A stretch of DNA of 64,000 nt. It comes from Sarcocystis neurona. Taxonomy: Eukaryota; Apicomplexa; Conoidasida; Eucoccidiorida; Sarcocystidae. Position numbers and translations under genes: made by a program. The notes below the pieces were generated by a model. It made no database searches. It worked only from the letters and a program-made list of their open reading frames with translations, and was not told where the DNA came from. Shown piece by piece: positions 1-13,000 of this stretch; positions within the stretch are counted from its first letter, which is position 1; each line of letters opens with the position of its first letter. The stretch covers positions 5,175,202 to 5,239,201 of the forward strand of contig KL647288.1 in NCBI GenBank assembly GCA_000727475.1, written 5' to 3'.

Positions 1-9
1 CTCCTGAAA
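1..9 (+). other. possible exon end at the window edge
   Basis: The first bases read CTCCTGAAA and are followed directly by GTAAGTG, a near-perfect splice donor. If real, nine bases of an exon from a gene to the left lie in this window. Nothing else supports it. Confidence 0.12.
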
Positions 10-771
10 GTAAGTGCTTGACTCGCCCCCTTACACGGAGGAGAGCACACGTGCTGGGAAGGAATGCTGCAGCTATGTGCCCCGTATCCCTGCTTCGATG
101 TCACAGGGGACGGCCGTGGAGAGGCCGCCGTACCAAACTCTGAAGACGCAGAAATCAGGGTCAGGTGGTTCACAACGGGGCAGAAAGGCCGCGCCAGTAC
201 GTGACGGCGTAGCTCCTACAAAGCGAGATCCACACCCACCGAAGCTACAACACTGTCTTGCGTTCTGCTTCCCAAACGCTCACAAAGTCCCAAAGGGGCT
301 TGCCAGGACAAAAGGACATGCACTCCCCAAACCCCCAAAACAGAAGCAGAGCTTCAGTCTCTGAGGGGGACCCATCCAACTCCACTGTCGGTCACGCTGT
401 AGCACAGTGATGAGACAGCATCAAAAACCGCAGTTCCGATGAAGGCCATGGCATGCTTTGTGGTTGCTACCACAAAGCCGCCCAACACATCTTTGGTTAC
501 AGGAGGAACGGAATGCCCCCGAACGGGACACAGCACAATTCAACAACTGTGGCATCGCTATGCCAAGTACTCTATGCTTCCGTGGAAAGCGGCTACCGTA
601 AAACCCCTCTGCTGCAGTGCCTGTGCTGCTCCTCGACGAGTACTACGGAAGTTATGGGCTCTTTGGTAACCGCCTTCGTTCCGGAGCGTGAGCAGTGCCG
701 GAGAACAGTTCGTCCCTTGTTTGGGCGAAGGCCGGTTTTAAGCTCAACGACGAAGCAGATATGAGGAAAAG

Positions 772-899
772 CCTCCTCTTACCCAAACGGGCATACAGGA
801 GTGGCTGTCGCTCTGATAAAGAACTTGTTGTTCTAGAGTGACTTGCGATACATGCGTGTGTGAAACCTCCTCTTGCCAAAACAGGCATACAAGAGTGCC
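772..899. repeat. pair of 34-bp direct repeats
   Basis: Two near-identical copies begin CCTCCTCTT and end in CATACA-G-AGTG. They lie at 772-805 and 866-899, 94 bp apart, with a few substitutions. No element is recognisable around them. Confidence 0.7.
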
Positions 900-3800
900 G
901 CACTAGAAGGGTAACGTAAAGTTACACAACGATATGCAATACCTACACGTGTCAAAATGCGCGTTTCTCCAGCGTACGTGCGTTAACAGCGAAAACGTGT
1001 CGATGGCTTGGGATCCCTTGCCGGACAACGGTTTAGCCGGCTGACCACTTGAAGAGGCGGCTGGCGAACATGCGACAACGGGTGTCTGTTACGTTCCCTT
1101 TCGGAATGTCGAAGAGGGACGCCCAACCAAAATGCAGATACGGAACTATCTCCAGAAAGTCGTTCTAAATTTTTGAAAATAGGCGCTCACAAGAAACGAA
1201 GGTGTCAGCCGTTGCTTCCTCCTCCTCCTCCGGGCCGGTGTCCCGCAACACGGTACACTACCGCCGGTGCTCCTGCTCCTCGACGGGGAGCTGGCTATCC
1301 ACCCGCCTCAGTACTAGTAGAGAGGCACAAGAAAATGGAAAGAAGCAAGGCGACCACCATCGAACAGATAACACGCAACGAAGCTTTGCCGTCGGAAACA
1401 CGCGCACGGGAGAAAAAGGACCAAAATTACGCATCGTCGCACGAAAAAGCCGGATACACTATACGTGCTGGGAAGCTCTGCTACCCTGCTTGAAGCACGT
1501 GTGCGCCCGCTGTACGACGTGGCGACAGCTTGACGCGCTCACGCGGGGATACTAAGCGTAAGTACCCGAAAACACAACGAACCAAACGCTAAAGATTCCG
1601 ATAAACATCGTAGCCAGATACCCTCTAGTCACTACGTTTTTTAAAGAGTGTAGACTCCCATTTTACACAGTGTACGCTGCCGCTTTTGCTACGGAACTGG
1701 GGAAAACACAGGTCCGCGCGGTGCGCGGGACTGCCACCCCAGCACGTTGCTAACTGCACAACGGGCTGCAGCCGGTTCGTTAGCGCGGAATCAAATTGTC
1801 ACACGGCATCATGCGAGTCGTTGCGGGCCCGCATCAACCAGAGCCGAAATACAGGCGGCGACGGCTTGGGCAAGTCCAGTTCGCCAGTATGGCAAAACCT
1901 AGTGACTACGAAGGACGTCCGCTTTCTAAGGCACGCCTGATTTAAATGTAACGCCAACTGCACATTGCTTTTGGTCAACTCCACAATTATGGGTTCAGGC
2001 AAATTTTTAGAGATTTCCATGGCAGTATATTAGTGAACAACCGGCTGTAGTATTTGCGTTAAATTCAGGACAAAGCACGGTCTTGTCAGCCAGGCATTTC
2101 CCAGTTGAAGGTGCCTCGTGTATATGGCTGTCTAACTGGCTGGAGGAAACCCGCGTAAAGTACTTAAACAATGCGGCACGCACTAGTCGAAAAGTTGCAG
2201 CGAGTTACCGCGATACACTTGCTTAAGCAGACGTCAAGCTTTAAGCGACGACTGCATGCTTCTTTGCTGCGTCTTCTACGCGTTAAAACTTTTCCCACCA
2301 CGATGGGCTCTCCACGTCTCCGACGACAATTATCACTGCCTCCCGTGTAAGTGGAGTTTCCACTGTCTAACTCGATCTCACGAAACTCATGACACGAGTA
2401 CCTGAACTCAGTGCGGATGGCGCGAATTTTCATCTCTGAACGAGTCGAGATAATAGATGATGTGCGCTCCTAAGGTCGAATTGGTCAGCCGGTAGGTAAC
2501 ATGCGGTAAAGTGCCAGCGCAAACTTACTTGGCAGTCTGCTTGGCTTGTATCGCACAGGCCTAGACATCCCCTTCTCATTCCTCATTATTACGTGACCAG
2601 TGAAAGCCGTCAGCGTGTTCGCCAGTTCCTGGAGCTGCTAGGATGCAGTCGGGCTAGCTTCCATCCACAAGTGCACCAGACCTGGTCAATACCAACGTGT
2701 ACCAACACTCTTTTATTTCATCGTTCTACATGCGCGTCCTGTAGCCGATGCGCGTGTGGTGCTGTTGGCCACTCGTCTTGTGAACCAAGGCGCAGACGTT
2801 CTACATAATGTTGAAGGCTCTAACCCCCTCTGGGGATACAAATCATCTTATTCAACCCACTGTATTCAATAGGAATGAGTGTACATGGTAATGGGAGCAC
2901 GAAGACATGAGTGCAGTGCTGTAGCCGCCGGACTCACGTATGTATGTGTGTGCGCACATTCGATAAACTCAGAGTGCGCACTGATGGTGATTATACTTCC
3001 CGGTGGGTAGTACACTGTCGCCAACATTTTGTTTACGCAAACGCATGTACGCGCATTTGCGTTGTCGCCAAAACATTATTTACACTCAGTTTAGGTAAGG
3101 AATGGAAAGATTGTACGTCCATGGCTACAATTGGCACTCACAGTCAGACGCAAAAGCATATGTGTCTGTGTCGTAGCCACGAGCCCACACATATGTATAT
3201 ATCTCGGCGTTTAGGAATTTAGAGCCCAAGAGGAGCATCCGTTTATGACGAAGTACGAGTGCTGTCAGTGTTGGCGGTTGCAGTTTTAGCTGCTGTCGAT
3301 TATTATTGAACGTAAAGCAACGTACCATGAACGAACAAGTGGCGAAATGGAAAGAAGCTTTCCTCGCTTAGCGAAAGAACACGATGAGACGCAGCGGGTA
3401 CATACGTACTCTCAGGGATCTTGGAGTGACAAAGACCAAATTCGAGGAGCGTACAAGTGAGTAAGAAATAGTGAGAGCAAGCAGTAAAGTTGCATGTGTT
3501 CACGTGTTTCAAGCGTGTGTCCACAAAATGCATACGTGCACCCAAATGTATGGAAACAGCTGTGGGGGAGCTGTTGTGGCACATACGGGCAGCGCCCGCT
3601 GAGAGGTGGCGGGTAGTCTGGGCACAACTGATATTAGCTGCGAGCAGTGAGTGATACCACGCTGACGCCACGCCAAGAGGGGACACCATGCACGTGACTC
3701 CATCGAAGAATGTCCAGATATACCTGTACCGCTTTACGCCGGAGTATCATCTTTCTGCAGACGGCATAATCTAGTAAAGTGGCTACAAGCGTCATATGTG

Positions 3801-5893
3801 CGATAGAGGGGATAAGTGAATAAGTTAATTAGCGAATTAACCGGGCACGGGAGATGCGTGGCGCTGCCATCGGCGTCTCTCGTGATATATGCTGGGAAAG
3901 TCCTTGTCTCGCCGGTGCATTTCCCAACTACACGAGTCGCAAGTAAATTTTTATTGTTAAATATGTAACATAGTTGTAGTGTCTGGGAAATATAGCGACT
4001 GTTCTGCCCTTGAATGTGTGCACGTAGTTCTGAAAAGTCTTCGATGCAAGCAGGCAAAAGTGTCAGGTCGCAGTGTACACACGCAGATATGTATATGCAT
4101 GTGCTGCGGTGCACACTGTAACTTTCTGGCAACACATCTATTTGTGTTGTCCGCAGTGTACAAATGTGGGACGTCGATGGTCGCGCTTGGCAAGTCTACG
4201 TTTATTAATCCACTCGCGATACGCTAATACCTAGCTAGCGCATTCATACTTACGATGGGTATGCAGGCATGTATCCGTGCGCCGACAGTGCATTCGACAA
4301 TTAGCAAAGTCATCTTAACGGTGATTGATCACCAACGGCTCGTCGTAGACTGTCGTGATACCCTAATGCGTCACAGGCGCGTTCACAACTATGATAGGTT
4401 ATGTAGATTTGTACCTGTGCGCCTACCCAGGATCTGCTATTGACAGTTTAACAAGGTGGATCACAAGCAATTCGTGGCAAAAACGACAGAAAAGGCCGTT
4501 CCCTTCACACCAGTCCTCCCGTAGATTGTCTGCCAAGCACACTAGATGGCTACAAATCTGTACAAGCGGTGTGGTGCATGTGTCAACATATGTATATAGG
4601 CAAACACAGAAAGAGACGGAGAGGAAGCGCACTTGACACAGAAAGAAAGAGAGACGAGTTCGGAGCTAGTGACCGTACAAGCGTGTAGGGGGCGCCCACT
4701 GTATGTACGGATATGTGGATATATACGAAGAAGCGTGAATGGTAATGAGGACCTGCAGATATGGATACGGTGACATGCGCATGCACACGCTAACTCTGCG
4801 AAGAGTGACGAGTGCCGACGGCGCTCATGGGCAATTCTGCATACACGCGTGCAAAGGTTTTCTCTTCAGGGACAAATAATCAACCTACGCATTCAGCAAC
4901 GTTTCAATGTCACTCTAACGGGTCGTGTGCAGCAGGTTTGTTATTTTAGTTCACACGAGTTATTTCAGCAACACGCCGCCAAACATCACTAGCGTATGCC
5001 AGTCGCAGAACCTTCTTTAACACTGGGTGAGTATTAGTGTGTTGCTGAAGGTGCCGCGAGTCCTTTTCCACTGCTTTGTTCATGGTTGGACCTGAAGTGG
5101 TGCACGTACTCAATATGTGTAACATGCTTGCTGCGTGCAGTGAGATATCAGCAAGCACGTGACACATTGATACATCGATCTACCGTGGACACTCGCCCCA
5201 TTTGTATCCAGTGCATGACAAATGCAGCAGTCGACCGGCGGAAGTGAGCACCAAGAGGTGACAAACTCTAATCTTGAAGCGCCGTGTGCGTGCTGGCTAA
5301 AGCCCACGCAAGTCAGAGGCAGCATCCCGTCAATGAAAATGTTCACACACACTCAGTTTCAATTCATGAGGAGGATTACGTACTCTCAAAACAAAATGAG
5401 TATGCGGCGCAACAGACGCAGTGGAATCCCAGTCGAAAGTACACGTGCAGGAGGCTCACACCCCCAGGCTTGTATAACGTGCGCGAGGTGTGCGCGTACG
5501 TTGGAGCAAAAATACACACATCAACGAGCGCGTTCAGCTTCAGCATCCTGGATATTGTGCACCCTGCGCAAGAGGCACGCAAGCCTAAGCAAGGACACCA
5601 AAAGGCACACAAGGAAGCAGTCGCGGTTGAGCCTTGCACGTAGTATGTGCATCGATACGCGTCCACACGAAGGCCCCCTTGATAAACACCTGTGGACTAC
5701 ATCTGCAGCTTGTACGTAGACACACTGAATTGTATGTATTTAACACGCGCCTGTGTACACATGAGCGCTTACGGTGAATGCTGCAGACTGGGGCACCGCT
5801 GTCTGGTTGCGCCGGTACACCTCCATCTGTTTAACGTATAGGAGCGCTTCACCACTTCTACGTGCTGCTTTCCGTCAGACGGTTGTGGCCGTT

Positions 5894-5917
5894 CTAGAAG
5901 CTCGTGAGAGCTTCTAG
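5894..5917. repeat. perfect 10-bp inverted repeat with 4-nt loop
   Basis: CTAGAAGCTC and its exact reverse complement flank GTGA. It could form a small hairpin. It lies in spacer with no linked gene. Confidence 0.6.
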
Positions 5918-8635
5918 CGTGGGGAAGTCTCTATTGAAATACTGCGTATACGGAGGGAAAGCCTCCTACTGGTACAGCTACGTCGAGTGCTGTCAGGTCC
6001 TGTATCCTGCTATGTATTGGACTCACCACACGAGTTACTTTACTTCTCTGGAAAAAATAATCTGTACTATCTGCTCATTTTCTGTGTGATTTCACCGCAC
6101 ACGCGAGGCTATTTTTGTGACATTTGAACGCATGTGAACAACCTCTCGCCCGTCTTTAGGTGAACTGAACAGCAGGAGAGCCTGATGCTCCGCGATCATC
6201 TACTGAAGGTTCTTACAACATGTGAACTTACATGTGAAGCTCATCTGTGGCGGTATATTTTGAGGATACACAGGTTTATACCTGTGCATATGCACGTTTG
6301 AGTAGACACGGGCGTATGTATTTGCTATCACATCGACGCGTAGGCAGACATATGTTTTGCCAATAAGCAGACTTGTCCACAGCCAACAAATGGACCTACA
6401 TATATGTATATAATATTTATATACACACACCGACAAAAATACGTCGGCTTTTTTTTAAGTGACGAATGAATACGTGCCCATGCACACTCTACATCTAATG
6501 TGTCCTACGCATGTACCTATATGTGTAAATAATTGTGCAGAAGGGAAGTGTCGTATATGGAGCTGTATACGTGCAAGTGAACCATCTTTGTAGCTTTCTA
6601 CGTAGATACGTACGTCTAGACGTACATAGCCTCGCACCTTGTTGTGTGAAGGAGGGCGTGTCTATACACATCCGCACCTGTGTGTTATAGGGTTGCTTCT
6701 CCTCTGCGGACGCTCGTAGGCACTTTCGTAGCTCAGTTTCCGTCTTTCCTCTGCGAGTCGTTAGCTTTACACTATACAGTCAGGTGAACTATTGTGCACG
6801 TGCTATCTCTCCTCCTCTGCATGCGCCAGAATGTACATGGAACGGTCTGCGCTATCGATGACCACGGGCTGCGCTTGCAGCTCGGTGATGGACAAGGTGC
6901 CTTGGGCTGCCTGGTTACTAGTAGTACTTTAAATTTACACTTTCTTGCCTTTAAACCAGCACGCCGGCTACTCTCTTTCTCCGTACTCGTCTGTGTCACG
7001 ATGAACGTATAAAGTGCACATCGGTTTTGTGAGCGTGTGCCACTCACGAGGGACCAACTCAGCTCCGTGTCTGCATTTAGCAGTTGCGTGTTACACACCC
7101 AAATGACGCACCAGCTTTCCGATTTTGCCTTATCTGCATTCCAATCCACTTTACCGTCGTTCTTGCTGGCGTACCACGTGTCCTCCTCCTCCTTTCACTT
7201 CCTGTACTGTGTGTCTGTGTGTCATTTCGTGTTTATCCCCATTTCTCTGCTTTCCTACTTTTTTCCGTATTCCACATTGAAAAGGAAGACTAAAGGGAAT
7301 GAGTAAGTTAGAAGGGTAGGTAAGAGGATGGTCACTTTCCAGGCTTCCAGACTTACAGTTAGCGGAGTATGTAAGGAAGTGCTCACGTTGCAGGCCACCG
7401 GACCCGTCTCTTGCACTTACAGGTATAGATGTGAGTAGGCTAGTCATGACTTCCTAAGCAAGCAAGCACACGCTTGTTTCTGTCTACATAAATAGCGTAT
7501 GTGTAGATATACGTCTAGGCTTATGTTTGTGCGTGTAAATGTGTGTGGGAAGGGGTATAGATGCAAGTGCGTGTTTCGATGGATTTGTGCGTGTGTAACT
7601 ATGTGCCGGTGTGCGGCGTGGATCTGAATGAACGTCCTTCAATACCTTTTCCGGTACTCTTATGCGCCCGTGCATCCTCCTCTGTGCATTGTAAGACAGT
7701 TGTGTCCTTAGTCACCTTTTCGGGCTCCAGCGAACCGGTTCTACGTATAGAGACATACGTGCTTCACTACCAATGCAAGCACACGTCAATGTGTGTCCTA
7801 TATCCACTCAGATCCAGAGTAAAGATATGTCCGGATACACGCGTTCTTTAGGGGAAGATACGTATGTGATACATCTGCCCAGCCACACGGTGGGACACTT
7901 CTTTTGGGAGGCGAAGACATGTACGTGATAGACGCGTAGAGCGCGTACAGGCTCACCTCCATGCTCAGGAGAATTCATTCGTATTGCGCGTGCTAAGTAC
8001 TCGTGCATTTATTTGAAGAAGACCCATGTGTCCTGTATCTTTGTCAAGCTGTGAAGGACGACCAACCATCTCGAAGACTGCAATGTCAAATTAGCAGCGT
8101 CCTCCCTTCTCGGTAGCTGCCGGCTGCGTGCCCGGAGGTGCCTTCTTTATATAGTCAGACTGCAGAATGCTGCAACTGGGTATCTCTGTCTGCACAGATC
8201 GTCGAATAGAAGTGTTTCACCGTGGATTCTGAGGCCGGGAGGAACAGCAGTGTCGTAGGCGTCTACAGTGGAAGCAGAAAGGTTTGCCTGTGTGTCCTGC
8301 TGTAACTCCTCGCTTCTAGGTATTGCGTGGGCGTAGATGTACACGCGAAGCCCCCGTACGGTGAACTTAGTACACTCGAGTGAGTACGCGTAAGTAAGTA
8401 CGTGTTATACTGTATTGTGTTATTTATCTTGTCGTCCACTTACTGCATGGCTGTCGAGGCCGGATACGTATCTCTGTCGTGTCTGGAGAGAATACTCCTC
8501 ACAGCGACAACTCGCGGCTTGCCTACACCGCAGAAGTTCCAGGATAGGTAAATACGCATTCGAGAATACTTGCACGAGGGTATACGTGTAAGAACGCATG
8601 TCCATATGTACCCACACATGCATACATGTACAAGA

Positions 8636-9081
8636 AGTACACGAACGCGTGCCTGAAGACGCGGTGGTCGCGTGGGTTCTCTGTGTCGAAGAGTTGAGAC
8701 TAAAGAAGCTCCAAATTTTTCTCTTGGTGAAAAAGGGCGCCTTTTTTTCGTGTATGAGCACGAGCGGCACCTTGGTGTTGAAATTTGTCTCCCGCACTTT
8801 CCTCTACGAAGAAGGTGCCGCTTCCTTCCTTGCCTGGGAGTTCCCGTGTTTTACTGCCTGTCCGTGCATACGCTGCTGTCGTCCCTTTCTTCGTGCTCCT
8901 CCCCGTTGTTCCCTTCTTCGATTTCCTCCTGCCCCTTCATTTTCTTTCTTCGGCACAACGGAAGTCTTGCCATCTTCACATCGCTATCGTCTGCCCTTTC
9001 CTTTCACGTCGAGGTGGTGACAGTTGGACCAGTATTAGAAAGATACAAGCCCTGTATTCTCTCCTCCGCACACGTTCATGA
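8636..9081 (+). CDS. possible 3' end of a small spliced gene, unrecognised
   Basis: Two open segments join in frame. The first (about 8636-8814) ends in GAAGAAG before a GTGCCG donor. A strongly pyrimidine-rich 199-bp stretch follows, as in confirmed introns of this window, then the acceptor TCACGTCGAG at 9013. The second segment (9014-9081) completes a Gly codon and ends in TGA. The joined peptide holds the runs GTLVLKFVSRTFLYEE and SWTSIRKIQALYSLL. The shape, a beta pair followed by a helix, loosely recalls small RNA-binding subunits such as SRP9, but I do not claim homology. The 5' exon and start are missing. A different frame is also open over the first segment, so this is a candidate only. 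Confidence 0.22.
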
Positions 9082-10042
9082 GCGACTACTTTTCTGCATC
9101 CCTGTCTATAAAGAAGAAACAGTGGTTTTACTGATTTCTGCGGAGTAGCACTTTTTGTAGTCTCTGATGCGTAGCGTCTGTTCCAAGCTGTTAGGAAGCG
9201 TTCACCACGCTGGCTGATAACCACGTTGGCAACCCTGAGCATCCTTCGATTTGCCTGTTGCTGGCGTTACTCAGGCCTGCTTGTGCGTTAGCTGCTCTCT
9301 TAGTCGACGTTATGTAACCTGCGGCCCTTTGTGTCACACCTGCACTTGTTCGGTGATGCAGCTGCATGCGCACGGTCTTCGCTGTTGCCGGTATTTGATG
9401 CGTCGTCGGCCTAGCCGCTGCCGCTGTAGCTGCTTTTTTCAACGCCTGTACACTTGAGGCTGCTTCTCTAGCCTCACCGTCTGCTGCCGCTCTTATGATT
9501 CAAACGGGTGACGCGGTGGCAAAAAACTCGCTAGTTCACGCGCGACTGTTGATAATGCTCAACCCTTCCTTGGCTGGTGGTGCCTTTTACCCACTACGGC
9601 TGGGGTACGACAACCTTCGTGTCCCTTCGCAGGCGCTACTGTTGTAGTCACCTTCCCGCAGCTCATTCCGCCGATGCTGTCTATCGCTTCTCGAGCTGCA
9701 GCGGCTGCAGGGGTCCCTATTTCTCTGCCGCCGCCGATGCTGGTGCCACTCCGTTGACTGCAGCTGCTGCTGTGGCACCTGTTGCGGCTTTGTTTACTGG
9801 GTCTTTCACTGGGTTTGCACCCGAGCTGTTTCACTTTCCTGCTGCTTTTTCTTTTGTCCCTTCTTGCCTCTTTGCAAGGGCCCTCCCCCGCGGCAATGTC
9901 CCACGGCTGCATCCCCAACAGGTTACGCTACTGTACCTGACAGACGCACCCGCCAGCAGAAGCGGCTGCTTCTGCTTGTTTTCCTTCGCTGCCTCCTGTT
10001 TCTCATTCTTACCGGCTGTCAACTGCACCAGCGGCTACAGCA

Positions 10043-13000
10043 ATGGTGCCTCCTGTGCTGCAGCAACAGCAGCAACCGAAGAGCGGAGCACTGGTGGGGC
10101 CGCCTCCGTCGTTGTGTGTCTACCCGTACCGTACTGCTTCCTTCACGCAGCAGCAACGCCACAGGGTATTGCTGCTGAAGCGCAGAGTGCGTGTGCTGCA
10201 GGACTCCCTGCTGCAGGGGACAGGCGGAGCCGACGAGCTCCACAACGCTTCTTCCTGTGCTGCTGCACCACCGACAGGCGGAGCGCCAACAGACGCAGCA
10301 GCGAAAGCAGCAACGGCGAAGGAGAAGCTGACGTCGCAGCTCGCCTCCCCGCTTACCGGCTTCGAGGTGAACTGGATTATAGACGACGCAACTCTCAAAA
10401 GGTACTTACCGAAACTACGTCACCTTCTTCCTGTTCGTGTGGGTATGTTTACTTAAGAGTCTAATTTAGCTGAATAATATATTTGCGTAAACACCGAAGG
10501 CCTCCACGCAGGTTGTAACTTACGTGCAAGTGTATAGCTAACCGGATATGTGTATATATATATGTACTGTGTCCACGCATATGTATATGTTTCTACGCGT
10601 TGAGATATATACGTATATATATGCACACACGTATTGCAACAAATGTCTAGCAGCAACCTCTGGAGATGTATGTACATATATATATACACACACACATACG
10701 CGCTGCAAGAACTCTCTAGCAGCAGCCGGTGTTTTCGTGACGGAGCGCGGGCAGCGACCTGAAGAAGACACGAGATTGATGTGCGTGCCTTACATGTACA
10801 TCTTCAACTACAGCTGCCACAGGGACGGCTGTTTAGCTGGTTAACGGGGAGTTTACCTCTTCACCTCTCTTGCAGACTTTGGGAGAGTGGCATGCGGTGC
10901 TTAGAGGCAGAGAGGTCTACACGCACGCGCAGAGGTACACGTGCGAAGAGTAGCACACACAACAGAAAGAGAAGGTGACCTGATGGCCCGCGCACGTCTA
11001 CAGTTGAATGCATTGATTCTTCGCGAAGTCGGAAAGACAGTGGTGTCCCAGAAAGTCGTATGAAGAAATGCGAGAGAGCCGCGGTATACATGCGTGCGTC
11101 TGCACACATGCACATACATGTATGTGTGTATCTGTAGACACGTGTGTAGATACGTGTGCGTGGCTACGTGTGCGTCGAGTCCACAGCAGCAGGGGAGCAG
11201 CTGCTTCTCAAAAAAGTTGTAGTCTCTTGGGTGGTCAACGGTGCGGAGCGGACGAGGTCTCGCTGCCGGAGAGGCTCTTTCGCAGCAGTGTGGAGGAGCT
11301 TCGAGGCTCCTCAGGCGCATGTACTATGTCACTGTACTTGGACGTTAGTGTTTGTGTACCTGTGTGTTTGCATAGGTGTCTGTCTGTGTAGGGGCGTGGA
11401 CGTGAAGGAAGATGCGCAGACATCGTAACCCGTCCTACCTGTGCCTGTGTGGCTCTGCTTTAGCATCCACACGTTAGCAAAGACAATCTACAGTACACTT
11501 GTGCCTTCTTAGCCGTGCAAGCACTTACACGTCTTTAGTAGGCATAGTGAGCCACGCGTGCCCATGCCGAGGTCTGCAGAGATGTGTCATGAGAGCGATG
11601 TATTCGTGCCGTTCTGGCAAGCGTGACGGGGCACCAACCACACGTCAGTGTGCACATACGTACGTACGCGTATATACGTACTCTTGTACGCGTATGTCTG
11701 CGTGTGTGTGCGTGGGCGCACGTGACTGTGATGCCGTATGTTTCTACTGCATCTAGAATACACCAGCAGGCACATACGCCTCTAGGCATGGGTGCACACA
11801 GCTCGGAGAGGTATGGGGCATTCGGCGAAGGAATCAACGCAGAGACATGCGTGTGTCTGCGGATAAGCAGCGACACTGGTAGCGTCGCGCGGGCGCGCAT
11901 GTGTATGGGTCGTGTTCTGCACGCTTGATACGCTCGCGCATTTCTTCCACTCCACGTGAGGCGGTTGGTGGTGCAGAATACTCTAAAACCAAACACGGAG
12001 AGCGGTGGGAGAACAACACTGCCCCCGACTCAAGGAGTGGAGTGCTGGGTGCACTGAACCGGAGGGGCGCACATTTTCAAGAAGAGGATGACTGACGCCT
12101 GTCCCGGAGGGTTGCAGGCGACGACGCAACTTGTCGGGATGCCGCTGCTGCTGCTGGAACCATATTGCGTGGGAGATGCTGATGCTACGTTGGCGGGATG
12201 GTAGCTGCTACTGCGGCCGTACGCTCCTCCTCCTGCCGCTGCTGCTCGCTGTCGCCGCTGGCTCGTGCGTGCTCGCTCTGGCCGCTGCTGGCGATGCAGT
12301 GCCGCCATCACTGTCGGCTGCGTGACTACTCGAGTGCTGGCGCGCACCGCCTGCGCATGTACGTGTGGATGAGTAGGTGCTTTGCCTACCCCATCACTGC
12401 TGCTGCCGCTCTGCATCTGTTCTGCATCGCTGTTGCTGCTCGGGGCTTTGTGCGTCTGCTGCTGCTGCATCTGCTGGTTTGTGGCTGCTACTTCGGGTGC
12501 TGTTGCTGTTGGTGTCGCCGCTGTTGCTGTCGCCGTTGTTGCTGTCGCCGCTGTTTCTGTCACCGCTGTTGCTGCCGCTGCTGTTGCTACTTCCCGTTGT
12601 GAGCAGGTACTTGGTTGCGCGCGACTGGAACGTGTCGAAGGCGTTTGCACTGCTGCTAGAGACTGTGCGGTTCCGCCGACAGATGAAACCGGAACGCATC
12701 AAGCCGAAGAGCGTCATGCATTGTGACCCGCAAGGAGCCGTCTACCGCAGGGGTTTCGACAGGAAGAACAATCCCATCATTTACTTTAGGTACGAAAGAA
12801 TAAGAAGATACGTGGCGCTCTTTGTGTCGTCGAAGTACACGAGTCACGCCTTGCACGCGTGTACACCTGGATAAGATGGGGAGACCTATAGCTCAGGGCA
12901 AGCCTGTGCACATGCCCGAGTGTGTGTCTGTGTCTACGTCTGTCTCTGTGCGTGTCAAAAACGTTCGTACGTGTGAGTCCCTTCTTGCAGTGCGCACGTT

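Larger units (their letters stand above)
10..8630. other. gene-poor spacer with small doubtful open frames
   Basis: I recognise no gene here. The stretch is rich in TGTA/ACGT words. Open frames that could be exons but lack other support are 14-364 (+, GTG start), 1799-2020 (-, ATG in a good GCCATGG context, 73 codons), 2164-2433 (-, ATG, 89 codons, basic) and 5222-5719 (+, ATG, 165 codons). A second frame over 5284-5643 is also open, so neither can be preferred. A short frame near 6827-6930 (+) is noted under findings. A dispersed 34-bp repeat lies at 772-899 and a short hairpin at 5894-5917. Confidence 0.5.

Noticed and set aside
9577..10464. 295-codon plus-strand frame
   Set aside because: It overlaps exon 1 of the Sec14-like gene in another register; the CRAL-TRIO start is in the register of 10043.
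12030..12650. 206-codon Gln/Ala/Ser-rich minus-strand frame
   Set aside because: It lies over intron 1 and the start of exon 2 of the Sec14-like gene, whose domain evidence is far stronger; triplet repeats keep it open.
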